Source of the DNA: Spirosoma arboris
GTDB lineage: Bacteria; Bacteroidota; Bacteroidia; Cytophagales; Spirosomataceae
NCBI RefSeq assembly: GCF_009754945.1
Contig: NZ_WPIN01000002.1
Span: 62,001 to 126,000 of the forward strand
Length of the DNA stretch: 64,000 nt
Direction: 5' to 3'
This document shows positions 20,042-27,720 of the stretch, piece after piece. Made by a program: the position numbers and the translations under genes. Position 1 is the first letter of the stretch. Every line of letters begins with the position of its first letter. The notes under the pieces are model-generated. The model searched no databases, was not told the DNA's origin, and worked only from the letters and a program-made list of their open reading frames with translations.

Positions 20042-20087
20042 AACGTATCAACGCTCGGGGGTTAGGTCTTCCGAGCGTTGATACGTT
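20042..20087. terminator. Bidirectional hairpin between convergent phytase and lysine-rich protein genes
   Basis: A 17-bp perfect stem (20042-20058 with 20071-20087; core ATCAACGCTCGG) and 12-base loop. The T4 directly after it overlaps the stop codon of the minus-strand gene at 20088. Confidence 0.75.
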
Positions 20088-20363
20088 TTAAGCTTCTACA
20101 GGCTTTGTCTTAACTTTGGGAGCCTTGGGCGTTTTAGCAACTTTAGCTGTTTGCTTCTTTGGCTTTTTAGTTGGTTTGGGCGTTTTATCCTCAGCCTTCT
20201 TCTTTTCTTCTTTTTTAAGAAGTTTCACCAGTTTCTTCGCTAGCTTCTCAGCAGCTTTCTCGATGGTTTTCTTTGTTTTTTTCGACTGCTCTCCTAATTC
20301 GCTTATCTTCGTTTCAACAGAAGTAGCAATTGATTCAGCAAGTGCCTTTTTTTGAGCTTTCAT
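20088..20363 (-). CDS. Lysine-rich, histone-H1-like protein
   Basis: A 91-residue, very basic protein. The first half is predicted helical (KKALAESIATSVETKISELGEQSKK and further KAAEKLAKKLVKLLKK, in parts); the second half is a Lys/Pro/Ala tail with repeats such as KTPKPTKKPKK, AKVAKTPKAPKVK. This composition resembles bacterial histone-H1-like proteins that bind DNA or RNA. There are no cysteines, no signal peptide. It could instead be a ribosome-associated or RNA-binding tail protein. Transcribed alone toward the phytase gene, with which it shares a bidirectional hairpin. Confidence 0.7.
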   Translation of the reverse strand: MKAQKKALAESIATSVETKISELGEQSKKTKKTIEKAAEKLAKKLVKLLKKEEKKKAEDKTPKPTKKPKKQTAKVAKTPKAPKVKTKPVEA

Positions 20364-20542
20364 TCTTTGGTTTTGTTAGCGTCTGGTGATCATAAAAAAA
20401 TCTACAAAGAACTACGAAAAAAAAGGCAGAAACAAAAGCCCAATGTTAAGTTTTTGTTATTATTTGGATGCTTTTTTTCGTTTTTCAGCACAGTCAGCTA
20501 CACTCAAAAAGCCTTTTATTTACCCATAGAGGCCTAAAATGA

Positions 20543-20586
20543 CAGAAATTCGCCTGGTATATAGCTATACACTGGACGAATTTCTG
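20543..20586. repeat. Inverted repeat in the gap upstream of the lysine-rich gene
   Basis: Arms CAGAAATTCG (20543-20552) and CGAATTTCTG (20577-20586) pair perfectly and enclose a second small stem GTATA/TATAC. The rest of 20364-20656 is A/T-rich, carries the promoter region of the minus-strand lysine-rich gene, and shows no other gene. Confidence 0.6.
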
Positions 20587-20656
20587 AAGTTGTTTAAACT
20601 TTTCCTTTTTGCTATAGTATCGGTTATAAGTACCCGACATCACAGCTCCTACCTGT

Positions 20657-21388
20657 TTACTTCATTACTCGTTTCGTATCTCGTTTGTAGGTAAGTAAGC
20701 GCCCTCTAACAGTGTTCATTACCTGATTTAATTGCTTATATAGATGACTCTGTGTCAGTTGAATTGTCCGTAATATTTCAGCTTCCTGCGTAACCTCTTG
20801 CGTCAGTACATTAAACTGACGAGCCTGCTCCCGAAACTCTTTCAGACAATAGGATGGATTAACAGGAATAAAATCAACGATCTGTAACAAATCCAACAGC
20901 CAACTGAAGTACTGCCCTAGCAACGCATACGAATCTTCGTGCAAGCGTAAATCTTTATAGAGCACTGGTTTCCGTCTGTTAGCGGGGAAAACAGGAAGTT
21001 GTAAGCGATGAATTTTTAGGTACAGTATTTTAATCAGGTCATTAGCTACCGTTCCCCCTTTAAACTGATAACCAATATCGTCCCACAGCCGCTCGTTGAT
21101 CGGCTTTATACCATCCTCCGACTCGTGCGCTAATTGCCTGCGTTTTTCACAAAGCTCCCAATATCGCTGCCATTGCTCTTCAAACTGCCGATTAGCAAAT
21201 TGAATATGCTGGATGAGTGCCTGAAGAATTGACTCTTCCGGAGGAAAGTCATTTCCCGTTGCATTCGCCCATTTTGTCAGACTGGAGCTAAGTTCAATGG
21301 CCTGACTGAGCTTTTTTGACAATGCGCTTTCATAAGGTGTCATGAAACTGTTTTCTCTGACTGGCATTACCGTAAGAAGGACTGGCAT
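20657..21388 (-). CDS. Hypothetical helical protein (up to 243 residues)
   Basis: Not recognised. A soluble, mostly alpha-helical protein, rich in Gln, Leu and Arg, with long amphipathic helices at about residues 20-85 (FANRQFEEQWQRYWELCEKRRQ) and 195-240. No signal peptide, no metal-binding motif. Start is uncertain: ATGs at 21388, 21367 and 21343 are in frame, and the last (MTPYESALSKK) is attractive because the preceding residues look like leader sequence. It has its own strand unit, with a 690-bp gene-free stretch upstream of it. Confidence 0.6.
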   Translation of the reverse strand: MPVLLTVMPVRENSFMTPYESALSKKLSQAIELSSSLTKWANATGNDFPPEESILQALIQHIQFANRQFEEQWQRYWELCEKRRQLAHESEDGIKPINERLWDDIGYQFKGGTVANDLIKILYLKIHRLQLPVFPANRRKPVLYKDLRLHEDSYALLGQYFSWLLDLLQIVDFIPVNPSYCLKEFREQARQFNVLTQEVTQEAEILRTIQLTQSHLYKQLNQVMNTVRGRLLTYKRDTKRVMK

Positions 21389-21553
21389 CCTGTTTAGAAA
21401 AAAAAGTTTTTATTAATACAGACCACCCGTTCGTAATAGTTTGCTAACAAGGCTATTCCCGATCTAATTACCCGAATTAGTTTATGTTCTATTTTAAGTT
21501 GACGAGCTAACTAATCAGGCAAATAAACCACATCAAATCAGGAGTTAAAAAAG

Positions 21554-21621
21554 GATTAAGAAGAGATAATAGAAGGGTAATCCTGGGATAATCTTAAGGT
21601 AATCTTGAGTCAGTAGGTTTG
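21554..21621 (+). promoter_or_regulatory. 11-bp direct-repeat array abutting a -7 box (response-regulator-type promoter)
   Basis: Four consecutive 11-bp units, each a heptamer of the form GRTAATM plus four bases, run from 21565 to 21608: GATAATA, GGTAATC, GATAATC, GGTAATC. A weaker fifth unit (GATTAAG) begins at 21554. Five bases later is an exact -7 box TAGGTTTG (21614-21621). The array occupies the place of the -33 element, as PhoB-class activators do. Transcription would start near 21628. Confidence 0.6.
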
Positions 21622-21627
21622 TAGAGT

Positions 21628-21856
21628 AAAAACGGGCAATCTTTCGCCCGATAACCGCTTTACCATAGTCTACATGACTTCTTATTCTTAACCGTGACAA
21701 TGCATTATCCCTTCCCTATTTATAAAACAGAAGAGCGCCAGAAACTGGCATAGTATTACTAATATCCACCCATTCTCTCAAATTGGTGTCGCACGAAAAG
21801 GCTGGGGTTTTACTCTGGCTTTTTTCTTTAAATCCCATTACCAGGGCCTTTTTCTG
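21628..21856 (+). other. Candidate leader or small RNA with several hairpins
   Basis: No convincing protein gene lies downstream of the 21614 promoter until 22080. The stretch holds hairpins CGGGC/GCCCG (21633-21650) and GCCAG-AAA-CTGGC (21737-21749), then a long-loop stem (AAAAGG-CTGG near 21796 with CCAG..CCTTTT near 21845) followed by a T-run. It could be a small RNA of about 225 bases or the first half of a 450-base leader of the receptor gene. The longest frame seen in it (from 21700) encodes only 17 residues. Confidence 0.3.
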
Positions 21857-21948
21857 TTACCGAAACAAGCACGACGTTTCCTAAACTCCGAGGGGAATAC
21901 GCAAACAGGATGCTGGTTTATTTTCAAAAAATTCGACGCACACACCTA

Positions 21949-21994
21949 GTTAACATTAGCTTAACAGGCGTCAAATTTAGTTGACTTAGCTTTG
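21949..21994 (+). promoter_or_regulatory. Proximal promoter of second TonB receptor with PhoB-like box
   Basis: An exact -7 box TAGCTTTG lies at 21987-21994. Exactly 20 bp upstream ends the direct repeat GTTAACA-N4-CTTAACA (21949-21966), which reads on the minus strand as TGTTAAG-N4-TGTTAAC, close to the half-sites before the phytase operon. It covers the -33 position. Transcription would start near 22001, 79 bp before the ATG. Confidence 0.5.
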
Positions 21995-22079
21995 TTGCAT
22001 CAATCTGATTCACTCTAATAAAGGATTGACATTCTTTGGATTGTATCGAATTAATCCATTCATTTTATTAAACGTCTTT

Positions 22080-24893
22080 ATGCTAAGCAAACGCTACTTT
22101 TGGTTGGTTGCGTCCATCTGTCTATTCTTCACCACATCACTCTTTGCCCAAACACCCGGCATTATTAAAGGCCAGCTGACTGATCTGCTTACTAAAGAGG
22201 CACTGATTGGAGCCGGTGTACTCGTTAAAGGGACAACGTTAGGTGGTAGCACTGACATTGAAGGTAACTTCATTATTAATAAGGTTCCGGCTGGTAAGTA
22301 TACCCTTGTTATCTCGTCTGTAGGTTACCAAACCGCCGAGATTCCGAACATAACCGTAGAACCAGACAAGATTACATTGGTCAATACAACCCTGGCCACA
22401 GATCAGAAAAGCCTGCAGGAAGTAGTGGTTCGGGCTTCTCGTAATACCAATACAGAAATTGCCGTAATTTCTCAGATTCGCGAAGCACAGCAGGTTGTGA
22501 GTGGTATTTCGGCTGAGCAAATTGTTAAATCGCAGGACCGCGATGCTGCCGAAGTTGTTCGGCGTATTCCCGGCGTTACAATCGTCGATAATCGCTTCAT
22601 TAACATTCGGGGGTTAAATGACCGCTATAACACCGTCTGGTTAAATGATGCCGTTGCACCGAGTTCGGAAACGGATCGAAAAGCGTTCTCATTCGATATC
22701 ATTCCCAGTAACCTGCTCGACCGGGTGCTGATTTTCAAAACGCCCTCTCCCGAATTACCGGGCGATTTTGCGGGTGGCATGGTGAAAGTGTATACCCGTC
22801 AGCCAAGTTATACGGAGCGCTCACTCAACGTAAGTTATACGGTAGGTGCCCGCGCGGGAACAACCTTTAACAATTTTACCAGCGACGTAAAGTACAACAA
22901 GGATTGGCTGGGGTTTGGGGACAGCGACCGAAAATTGCCAGTTGCCATACCAAATTCAAATGGGGTAATTCCAACCGCCCAGGCGAAAACGTTCCCTAAT
23001 ACCTATCCGCTGACGACTAATTCGGCCATTCCCGATCAGCGATTCAACATTAGTTATCTGACGGGCATTAAGCTTGGTAATCAATCGCTGGGTAGTTTAT
23101 CGGCATTGAGCTATTCCAATACCTTTACATCGTTTGACATCAATCGTCTGGATGTTTTCCGGGAAGATGTGTTCAATAAAGACAAGCAGTACTCCAATAA
23201 CGTCCGGTTTGGGCTCTTGCAGAACTTCATTTACTCGTTTGGCAATGGCTCTAAAATTGAATTCCGGAATATGTTCAATCAGTTGTCGCGCAATCAGGTT
23301 ACCACGCGGGATAGTTATGACGAACAAGGGGTTAACTTAACAAAATATAGTTATTCGGAAGGCTACCAGAGCCGCCAGGTTTATAATGGTCAGTTAGCTG
23401 GTAATCATACGGTTGATTATAAAGGTGGGCTACAAATTGATTGGGTACTTGGATATGCCCGGTCGAACAAACACGAACCCGATTACCGCCGGCTTCAGTA
23501 TAATGCCCAGAGCAACCAGGCCATTCTCCCGCAAAGTGGTGTTGACTTATTCACCGGTTCGCGGCTTTATCAGGATTTAGGAGAGAACATTTATAGCTTA
23601 AATCTGGGTCTGAAACAAAAATTCTCCGATCACGTAGAGGTTAGCCTCGGAACGTACATTGAAAATAAAGACCGGACATTTGTTGCCCGTCAGTTCGGCT
23701 ACTCACTGTCGGCCATCAATCCGAATTACACCCAATTGCTTTCTCAACCCATCAATCAGATTTTCAATCCCCAGAATGTTGAAACAGGAACGGGTTTTGG
23801 TTTTGAGGAAGATGGCAACAGTATTGCTACGCAACCCGGCGTAAAACCGAACTATAGCTACGATGCCTCGAATAAATTGGCGGCTGGTTATACCTCACTC
23901 AACTATACGTCAGACAAGATTAAGCTGTTGGTAGGTGCCCGGTTTGAACACAATGTTCAATCCATTGTGGCTGGTTTAAATGGTACACCTATCAACCGGA
24001 GTGTTACGACAGATAAGCTGCTACCCTCGGCAAACTTTAGTTACAACATTACCGAGAAAGCCCTTATTCGGGCGGCTTATGGACGTACCCTAAACCGGCC
24101 TGAGTTCCGTGAATGGGCACCGTTTGTTTACTATGATTTTGATTTGAACGCCCTCACATACGGTTCGCTCTATTTGCCATCGGCAGGGAACGGAACAGTG
24201 GGGACGCTGCTAAAAGTAGCTGACATCGACAATTTCGACCTACGTTACGAGTATTATCCATCAAATGGCGAAAATGTCCATTTCGGTGTGTTTTACAAGC
24301 ACTTCAACAATCCTATTGAATCCAGCATCGCCAACAATCCATCGAACCTGGCTTTCACCTATATCAACGCCCCGAGTGCTTATGCAATGGGCGTGGAATT
24401 GGATGTTCGCAAACGGCTCGACTTCCTGTCGGGTAGTTTCTTCAAGAATCTGACGCTACTGTTCAACGGTTCGTTAATTAAAAGTGAAGTAAAAGTGGAT
24501 GCCCAACAGTCATGGACGCCCAACCGCAAGTTGCAGGGACAGTCGCCTTACGTAGTGAATATGGGGCTATATTACCAGACAACTAAATGGCAGTTCTCCG
24601 GTCTTTACAATGTTTTTGGACCACGTATTGTCTACGTTGGCAGCAGCAATCCACCTTACTCCGAAGTAGTTGAGATGCCCCGTAATACCATTGACCTAAC
24701 CGTTTCGCGGGACATTACAAACCGGTTCTCAATCAACGGGGGGATATCAGACTTGCTCAATCAGCGAGTACTGATGCTCCAGGACGATCCTACGAATAAA
24801 AACAGCAAATTCGAGCGCAGTACAGATCCTCATTTTATTGATTACAAACGAGGAAGTTACTTCACACTTGGCCTGCGCTACCGTTTCTTTTAG
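22080..24893 (+). CDS. TonB-dependent outer-membrane receptor, second copy of receptor/beta-helix pair
   Basis: A 937-residue TonB receptor. Signal peptide ends at about residue 24 (SLFAQ); then a carboxypeptidase-D-like domain (GIIKGQLTDLLTKEALIGAGV, about 26-115), a plug with VVRRIPGVTIVDN and NIRGLNDRYNTVWLND (about 160-260), and a barrel with a final aromatic strand (TLGLRYRFF). The start at ATG 22080 is chosen over an in-frame TTG at 22026 because only the former begins a signal peptide. It is preceded by two promoter-like regions and followed by a strong terminator, so it is a single-gene unit, but the lipoprotein gene 286 bp downstream probably supplies its partner. Sequence resemblance to the receptor at 14643 is limited to domain plan. 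Confidence 0.92.
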   Translation: MLSKRYFWLVASICLFFTTSLFAQTPGIIKGQLTDLLTKEALIGAGVLVKGTTLGGSTDIEGNFIINKVPAGKYTLVISSVGYQTAEIPNITVEPDKITLVNTTLATDQKSLQEVVVRASRNTNTEIAVISQIREAQQVVSGISAEQIVKSQDRDAAEVVRRIPGVTIVDNRFINIRGLNDRYNTVWLNDAVAPSSETDRKAFSFDIIPSNLLDRVLIFKTPSPELPGDFAGGMVKVYTRQPSYTERSLNVSYTVGARAGTTFNNFTSDVKYNKDWLGFGDSDRKLPVAIPNSNGVIPTAQAKTFPNTYPLTTNSAIPDQRFNISYLTGIKLGNQSLGSLSALSYSNTFTSFDINRLDVFREDVFNKDKQYSNNVRFGLLQNFIYSFGNGSKIEFRNMFNQLSRNQVTTRDSYDEQGVNLTKYSYSEGYQSRQVYNGQLAGNHTVDYKGGLQIDWVLGYARSNKHEPDYRRLQYNAQSNQAILPQSGVDLFTGSRLYQDLGENIYSLNLGLKQKFSDHVEVSLGTYIENKDRTFVARQFGYSLSAINPNYTQLLSQPINQIFNPQNVETGTGFGFEEDGNSIATQPGVKPNYSYDASNKLAAGYTSLNYTSDKIKLLVGARFEHNVQSIVAGLNGTPINRSVTTDKLLPSANFSYNITEKALIRAAYGRTLNRPEFREWAPFVYYDFDLNALTYGSLYLPSAGNGTVGTLLKVADIDNFDLRYEYYPSNGENVHFGVFYKHFNNPIESSIANNPSNLAFTYINAPSAYAMGVELDVRKRLDFLSGSFFKNLTLLFNGSLIKSEVKVDAQQSWTPNRKLQGQSPYVVNMGLYYQTTKWQFSGLYNVFGPRIVYVGSSNPPYSEVVEMPRNTIDLTVSRDITNRFSINGGISDLLNQRVLMLQDDPTNKNSKFERSTDPHFIDYKRGSYFTLGLRYRFF

Positions 24894-24930
24894 GTAGTAA
24901 ACCCGGCTGACAAAGTTGCCATTTTACAAA

Positions 24931-24971
24931 TGAAGCCATCCAGTTATCATGCTGGATGGCTTCATTTTTTT
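24931..24971 (+). terminator. Terminator after second TonB receptor gene
   Basis: A 13-bp perfect stem (24931-24943 with 24952-24964; GAAGCCATCCAG/CTGGATGGCTTC), 8-base loop, followed by a run of T. The rest of the 24894-25179 gap is A/T-rich and must hold the promoter of the next gene. Confidence 0.92.
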
Positions 24972-25139
24972 CTGATTGAAGGCTCATTTTATCCCATTCG
25001 AGAAGTATATCAATATCAGCATTAAGGCGACAACCATTCTTTATCTTTCGACCTCATTTTCAACAAATTAATAAATTCTACACTGATTCTTTAACAATTT
25101 CATAACTCTAAAAATCCATTTCGTTAGACCCCTTTTGGG

Positions 25140-25147
25140 CAATTTTG
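25140..25147 (+). promoter_or_regulatory. Candidate -7 box CAATTTTG for the IPT/beta-helix lipoprotein
   Basis: Seven of eight matches to TAnnTTTG, 33 bp before the ATG. About 35 bp upstream (25090-25107) is a weak 7+4+7 repeat, TTTAACA-N4-CATAACT, similar to the boxes at the other receptor promoters. Confidence 0.35.
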
Positions 25148-25179
25148 CGCCAAGTATTAACCAATTTAACATATCCTGA

Positions 25180-26985
25180 ATGAACCGTCCAAACGCACTT
25201 ATTCGCCACTTTCTAGTTGTGGTGAGTTGCATCCTGGCAGGGAGCTTGTTTGTCACTTCCTGTAAGAAAACTGAAGATCCTGCACCTGTAACTCCTAGTC
25301 TGGCTATTACGAGCTTTTCGCCAACTTCGGGCAAAGCTGGTGATGTTGTAACGATTACTGGAACAGGGTTCAATGCTTCTACTACTGGCCAAACAGTGTC
25401 ATTTGGTACAACTGCGGCTACCGTTCTGGCGGCCACGGCTACAAACCTGGTAGTACAGGTTCCTAACAGTATCAATGGTAATTTCCCGATTGTCGTTAGT
25501 CAGCCAGGAAGTACGTCTGTTTCTTCTTCAACGCAATTCAATGTAACAACTACCATCTCCAAACCAGTTGTTAGTATTTCAACAGCCATTACGGCTAACC
25601 AGAACTGGACGGCTGATAATATTTATCTGCTCAGCAACTTCGTGTACGTACGGAGTGGTGTGACGGTTACGATTGCTCCGGGTACGATCATCAAAGGAGA
25701 TAAACTTTCGAAAGGCACATTGATTTTTGAACCAGGTTCTAAAATCATGGCTCAGGGTACGGCCGATAACCCAATTATCTTCACATCGAACTTAGCACCA
25801 GGTCTCCGGAATCTGGGCGACTGGGGTGGACTGGTTATTACGGGAAAAGCGGATGATAATGCCGCGACCGGAATCACAGACCCAACAGCATTACCCGTTG
25901 TAGAAGGTGGTCCAACAACACAGGTTTCGGCCATTGATGGTCAACGTAGTAATACGGATAATTCGGGGGTATTAAGCTACGTTCGTATTGAGTGGGCGGG
26001 CGTTGCGCTTTCGCCTAACAACGAAATCAATGGTCTGTCGCTTTATGCAGTTGGATCAGGCACGAAGATCGACCACGTTCAGGTTTCGTTTGCCAATGAC
26101 GATTCGTTCGAATCATTTGGTGGTGTGCAAAACATGAGCTACCTGATTGCGTATCGGGGTATTGATGATGACTTCGATACCGACAATGGTTATTCGGGTA
26201 ATGTTCAGTTTGGTTTGAGTGTTCGCGACTTAACCATCGCTGACCAATCGGGTTCGAAAGCGTTTGAATCAGACAATGACGCCAATAACTCAACGAAGCT
26301 TCCACAAACGTCGGTTGTATTTAGCAACATGACCTTGATTGGGCCTTCTGCGGTTACCACAGGCGGTGCTTCGATGTCAACAACAGCTAACCCTGCCAAC
26401 GCTGCTGCCAGTGCTAACTATGTATCTGCTATGCACGTCCGTCGTAACTCAGCCTTGAGTGTCTTCAACTCAATTGAACTAGGCTGGCCAGCTGGGTTGC
26501 TTTTAGATGGAACCAACGTAGGTACGAATGTAGGTACTGGCAAATCGGTCATTGCTAACAACATTTTTGGTGGTAACCTGGCCGGATCAGTCAATGGAGT
26601 AGCTGGTTATAACCGCGATGTACTCTACATTAGTGGCTCTGGCGGAGCTGGTAGCTTGACCCCAATCAATGCATTAGGACCAGATTCGTCAGCATTCGGT
26701 GCTGCTGTTGGACCAGTGACTTATTTGAAAGCCAACAATAACCGTCGTTTGGCTGGTACAGCTGCGTTCATGCTGACCAATCCGTTTACAGCTTCGGGCA
26801 CGAAACCAGATGTAACACCTGCAACAGGTTCACCAGCATTGACAGGCGCAGACTTTACAAATGCCAAACTTGCCAATGCTTTCTTCGACAAAACCCCAAC
26901 CTTTGTTGGTGCTGTTTCTGCTGATAAAAATTACACAAGCGAAAAATGGGTCAACTTCGATCCACAGAATGCTGTGTATCAATAG
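25180..26985 (+). CDS. IPT/TIG-domain plus beta-helix surface lipoprotein
   Basis: A 601-residue lipoprotein with lipobox V-T-S-C near residue 28. An IPT/TIG immunoglobulin-like domain follows (ITSFSPTSGKAGDVVTITGTGF, about 42-125, given in part), then a large right-handed beta-helix-like domain starting with VRSGVTVTIAPGTIIKGD and including GDWGGLVITGKA and VSFANDDSFESFGG. This domain set is common in Bacteroidota outer-membrane lipoproteins of unknown ligand. It stands after a TonB receptor in the same order as the pair at 14643-18706. It has no recognised catalytic site. Strongly expressed-looking codon use and a hairpin terminator after the gene suggest an abundant surface protein (inference). 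Confidence 0.82.
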   Translation: MNRPNALIRHFLVVVSCILAGSLFVTSCKKTEDPAPVTPSLAITSFSPTSGKAGDVVTITGTGFNASTTGQTVSFGTTAATVLAATATNLVVQVPNSINGNFPIVVSQPGSTSVSSSTQFNVTTTISKPVVSISTAITANQNWTADNIYLLSNFVYVRSGVTVTIAPGTIIKGDKLSKGTLIFEPGSKIMAQGTADNPIIFTSNLAPGLRNLGDWGGLVITGKADDNAATGITDPTALPVVEGGPTTQVSAIDGQRSNTDNSGVLSYVRIEWAGVALSPNNEINGLSLYAVGSGTKIDHVQVSFANDDSFESFGGVQNMSYLIAYRGIDDDFDTDNGYSGNVQFGLSVRDLTIADQSGSKAFESDNDANNSTKLPQTSVVFSNMTLIGPSAVTTGGASMSTTANPANAAASANYVSAMHVRRNSALSVFNSIELGWPAGLLLDGTNVGTNVGTGKSVIANNIFGGNLAGSVNGVAGYNRDVLYISGSGGAGSLTPINALGPDSSAFGAAVGPVTYLKANNNRRLAGTAAFMLTNPFTASGTKPDVTPATGSPALTGADFTNAKLANAFFDKTPTFVGAVSADKNYTSEKWVNFDPQNAVYQ

Positions 26986-27005
26986 TCGATAGTTGTTTTT
27001 CGAAT

Positions 27006-27038
27006 AGAAAAGCCTGGGCAACGTGCTCAGGCTTTTCT
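27006..27038 (+). terminator. Hairpin terminator after the IPT/beta-helix gene
   Basis: An 11-bp stem AGAAAAGCCTG (27006-27016) / CAGGCTTTTCT (27028-27038) with an 11-base loop; the T-run is partly inside the stem, so strength is moderate. Confidence 0.65.
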
Positions 27039-27058
27039 GCAATAATTTATTGTCAGTA

Positions 27059-27676
27059 ATGAGAGCTCTTATCAATTGTTTTTTCACAATACTAATTTTA
27101 ACCAGTTGTTCGGGAAAGAAAACCGCCACGTCCACAGCCATAACCTCGGCTGCCACGTCACTCCTAAAAACACTCCCCGATTCTATCGATGCGGCTATTG
27201 GTACATTAGATCGTCGCCTGGATATAAAGATGAAGCGCAAGACTTATGAACCCCAACCAGGCAACTTAGTCACTATCCAGAAATGGTTTGAATTTGGCGA
27301 TACGACACGGCTGGTTAAACTCCGGGAGGAAATATTGACCGGCGACACTAAAATGGACGTTAGTCAATACCACTTTCTCAATGGTAAGCTTGTCCAGATT
27401 CATGAGTATCAGCTCAATAAAAAATGCGCTGAAAATGGAAAACAGTGTATGGATGAAGCCAAATACTATTTTACCAACGATAGCCTAAAAGTAGGTGTTC
27501 AACGGCACGCTGAGGGAACAGAATCCAGCCCTCCCCAAATAGAAACCCAATCGTTTCAGGCAGTAAAGCCCGGCACATCGTTCGTAACTACCAGAATAAA
27601 TAAGCTAGCGACGATCAATAAAAAATACGCATCTCTTCCCAATCCTAAGCCAAAAGAAGAAAAAGGAACGCACTGA
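27059..27676 (+). CDS. Hypothetical lipoprotein (205 residues)
   Basis: Not recognised. It has a lipoprotein signal peptide (MRALINCFFTILILTSC, lipobox L-T-S-C at Cys17) and a Ser/Thr-rich linker, then a mixed alpha/beta body with two cysteines (KKCAENGKQCMDEA, about residues 121-134) that could form a disulfide. The body starts with WFEFGDTTRLVKLREE and includes several charged strands. The start at 27059 is preferred because the upstream ATG at 27023 lies inside a terminator hairpin. Position after the receptor/lipoprotein pair may be accidental. Confidence 0.65.
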   Translation: MRALINCFFTILILTSCSGKKTATSTAITSAATSLLKTLPDSIDAAIGTLDRRLDIKMKRKTYEPQPGNLVTIQKWFEFGDTTRLVKLREEILTGDTKMDVSQYHFLNGKLVQIHEYQLNKKCAENGKQCMDEAKYYFTNDSLKVGVQRHAEGTESSPPQIETQSFQAVKPGTSFVTTRINKLATINKKYASLPNPKPKEEKGTH

Positions 27677-27720
27677 AACTGAGTGCGTAGTACCGTAATT
27701 CTAACGTTAAAATCGGATTA

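Noticed and set aside
21609..22079. Riboswitch (cobalamin, TPP or similar) before the second TonB receptor
   Set aside because: No conserved riboswitch box could be recognised by eye; the hairpins seen do not match a known class.
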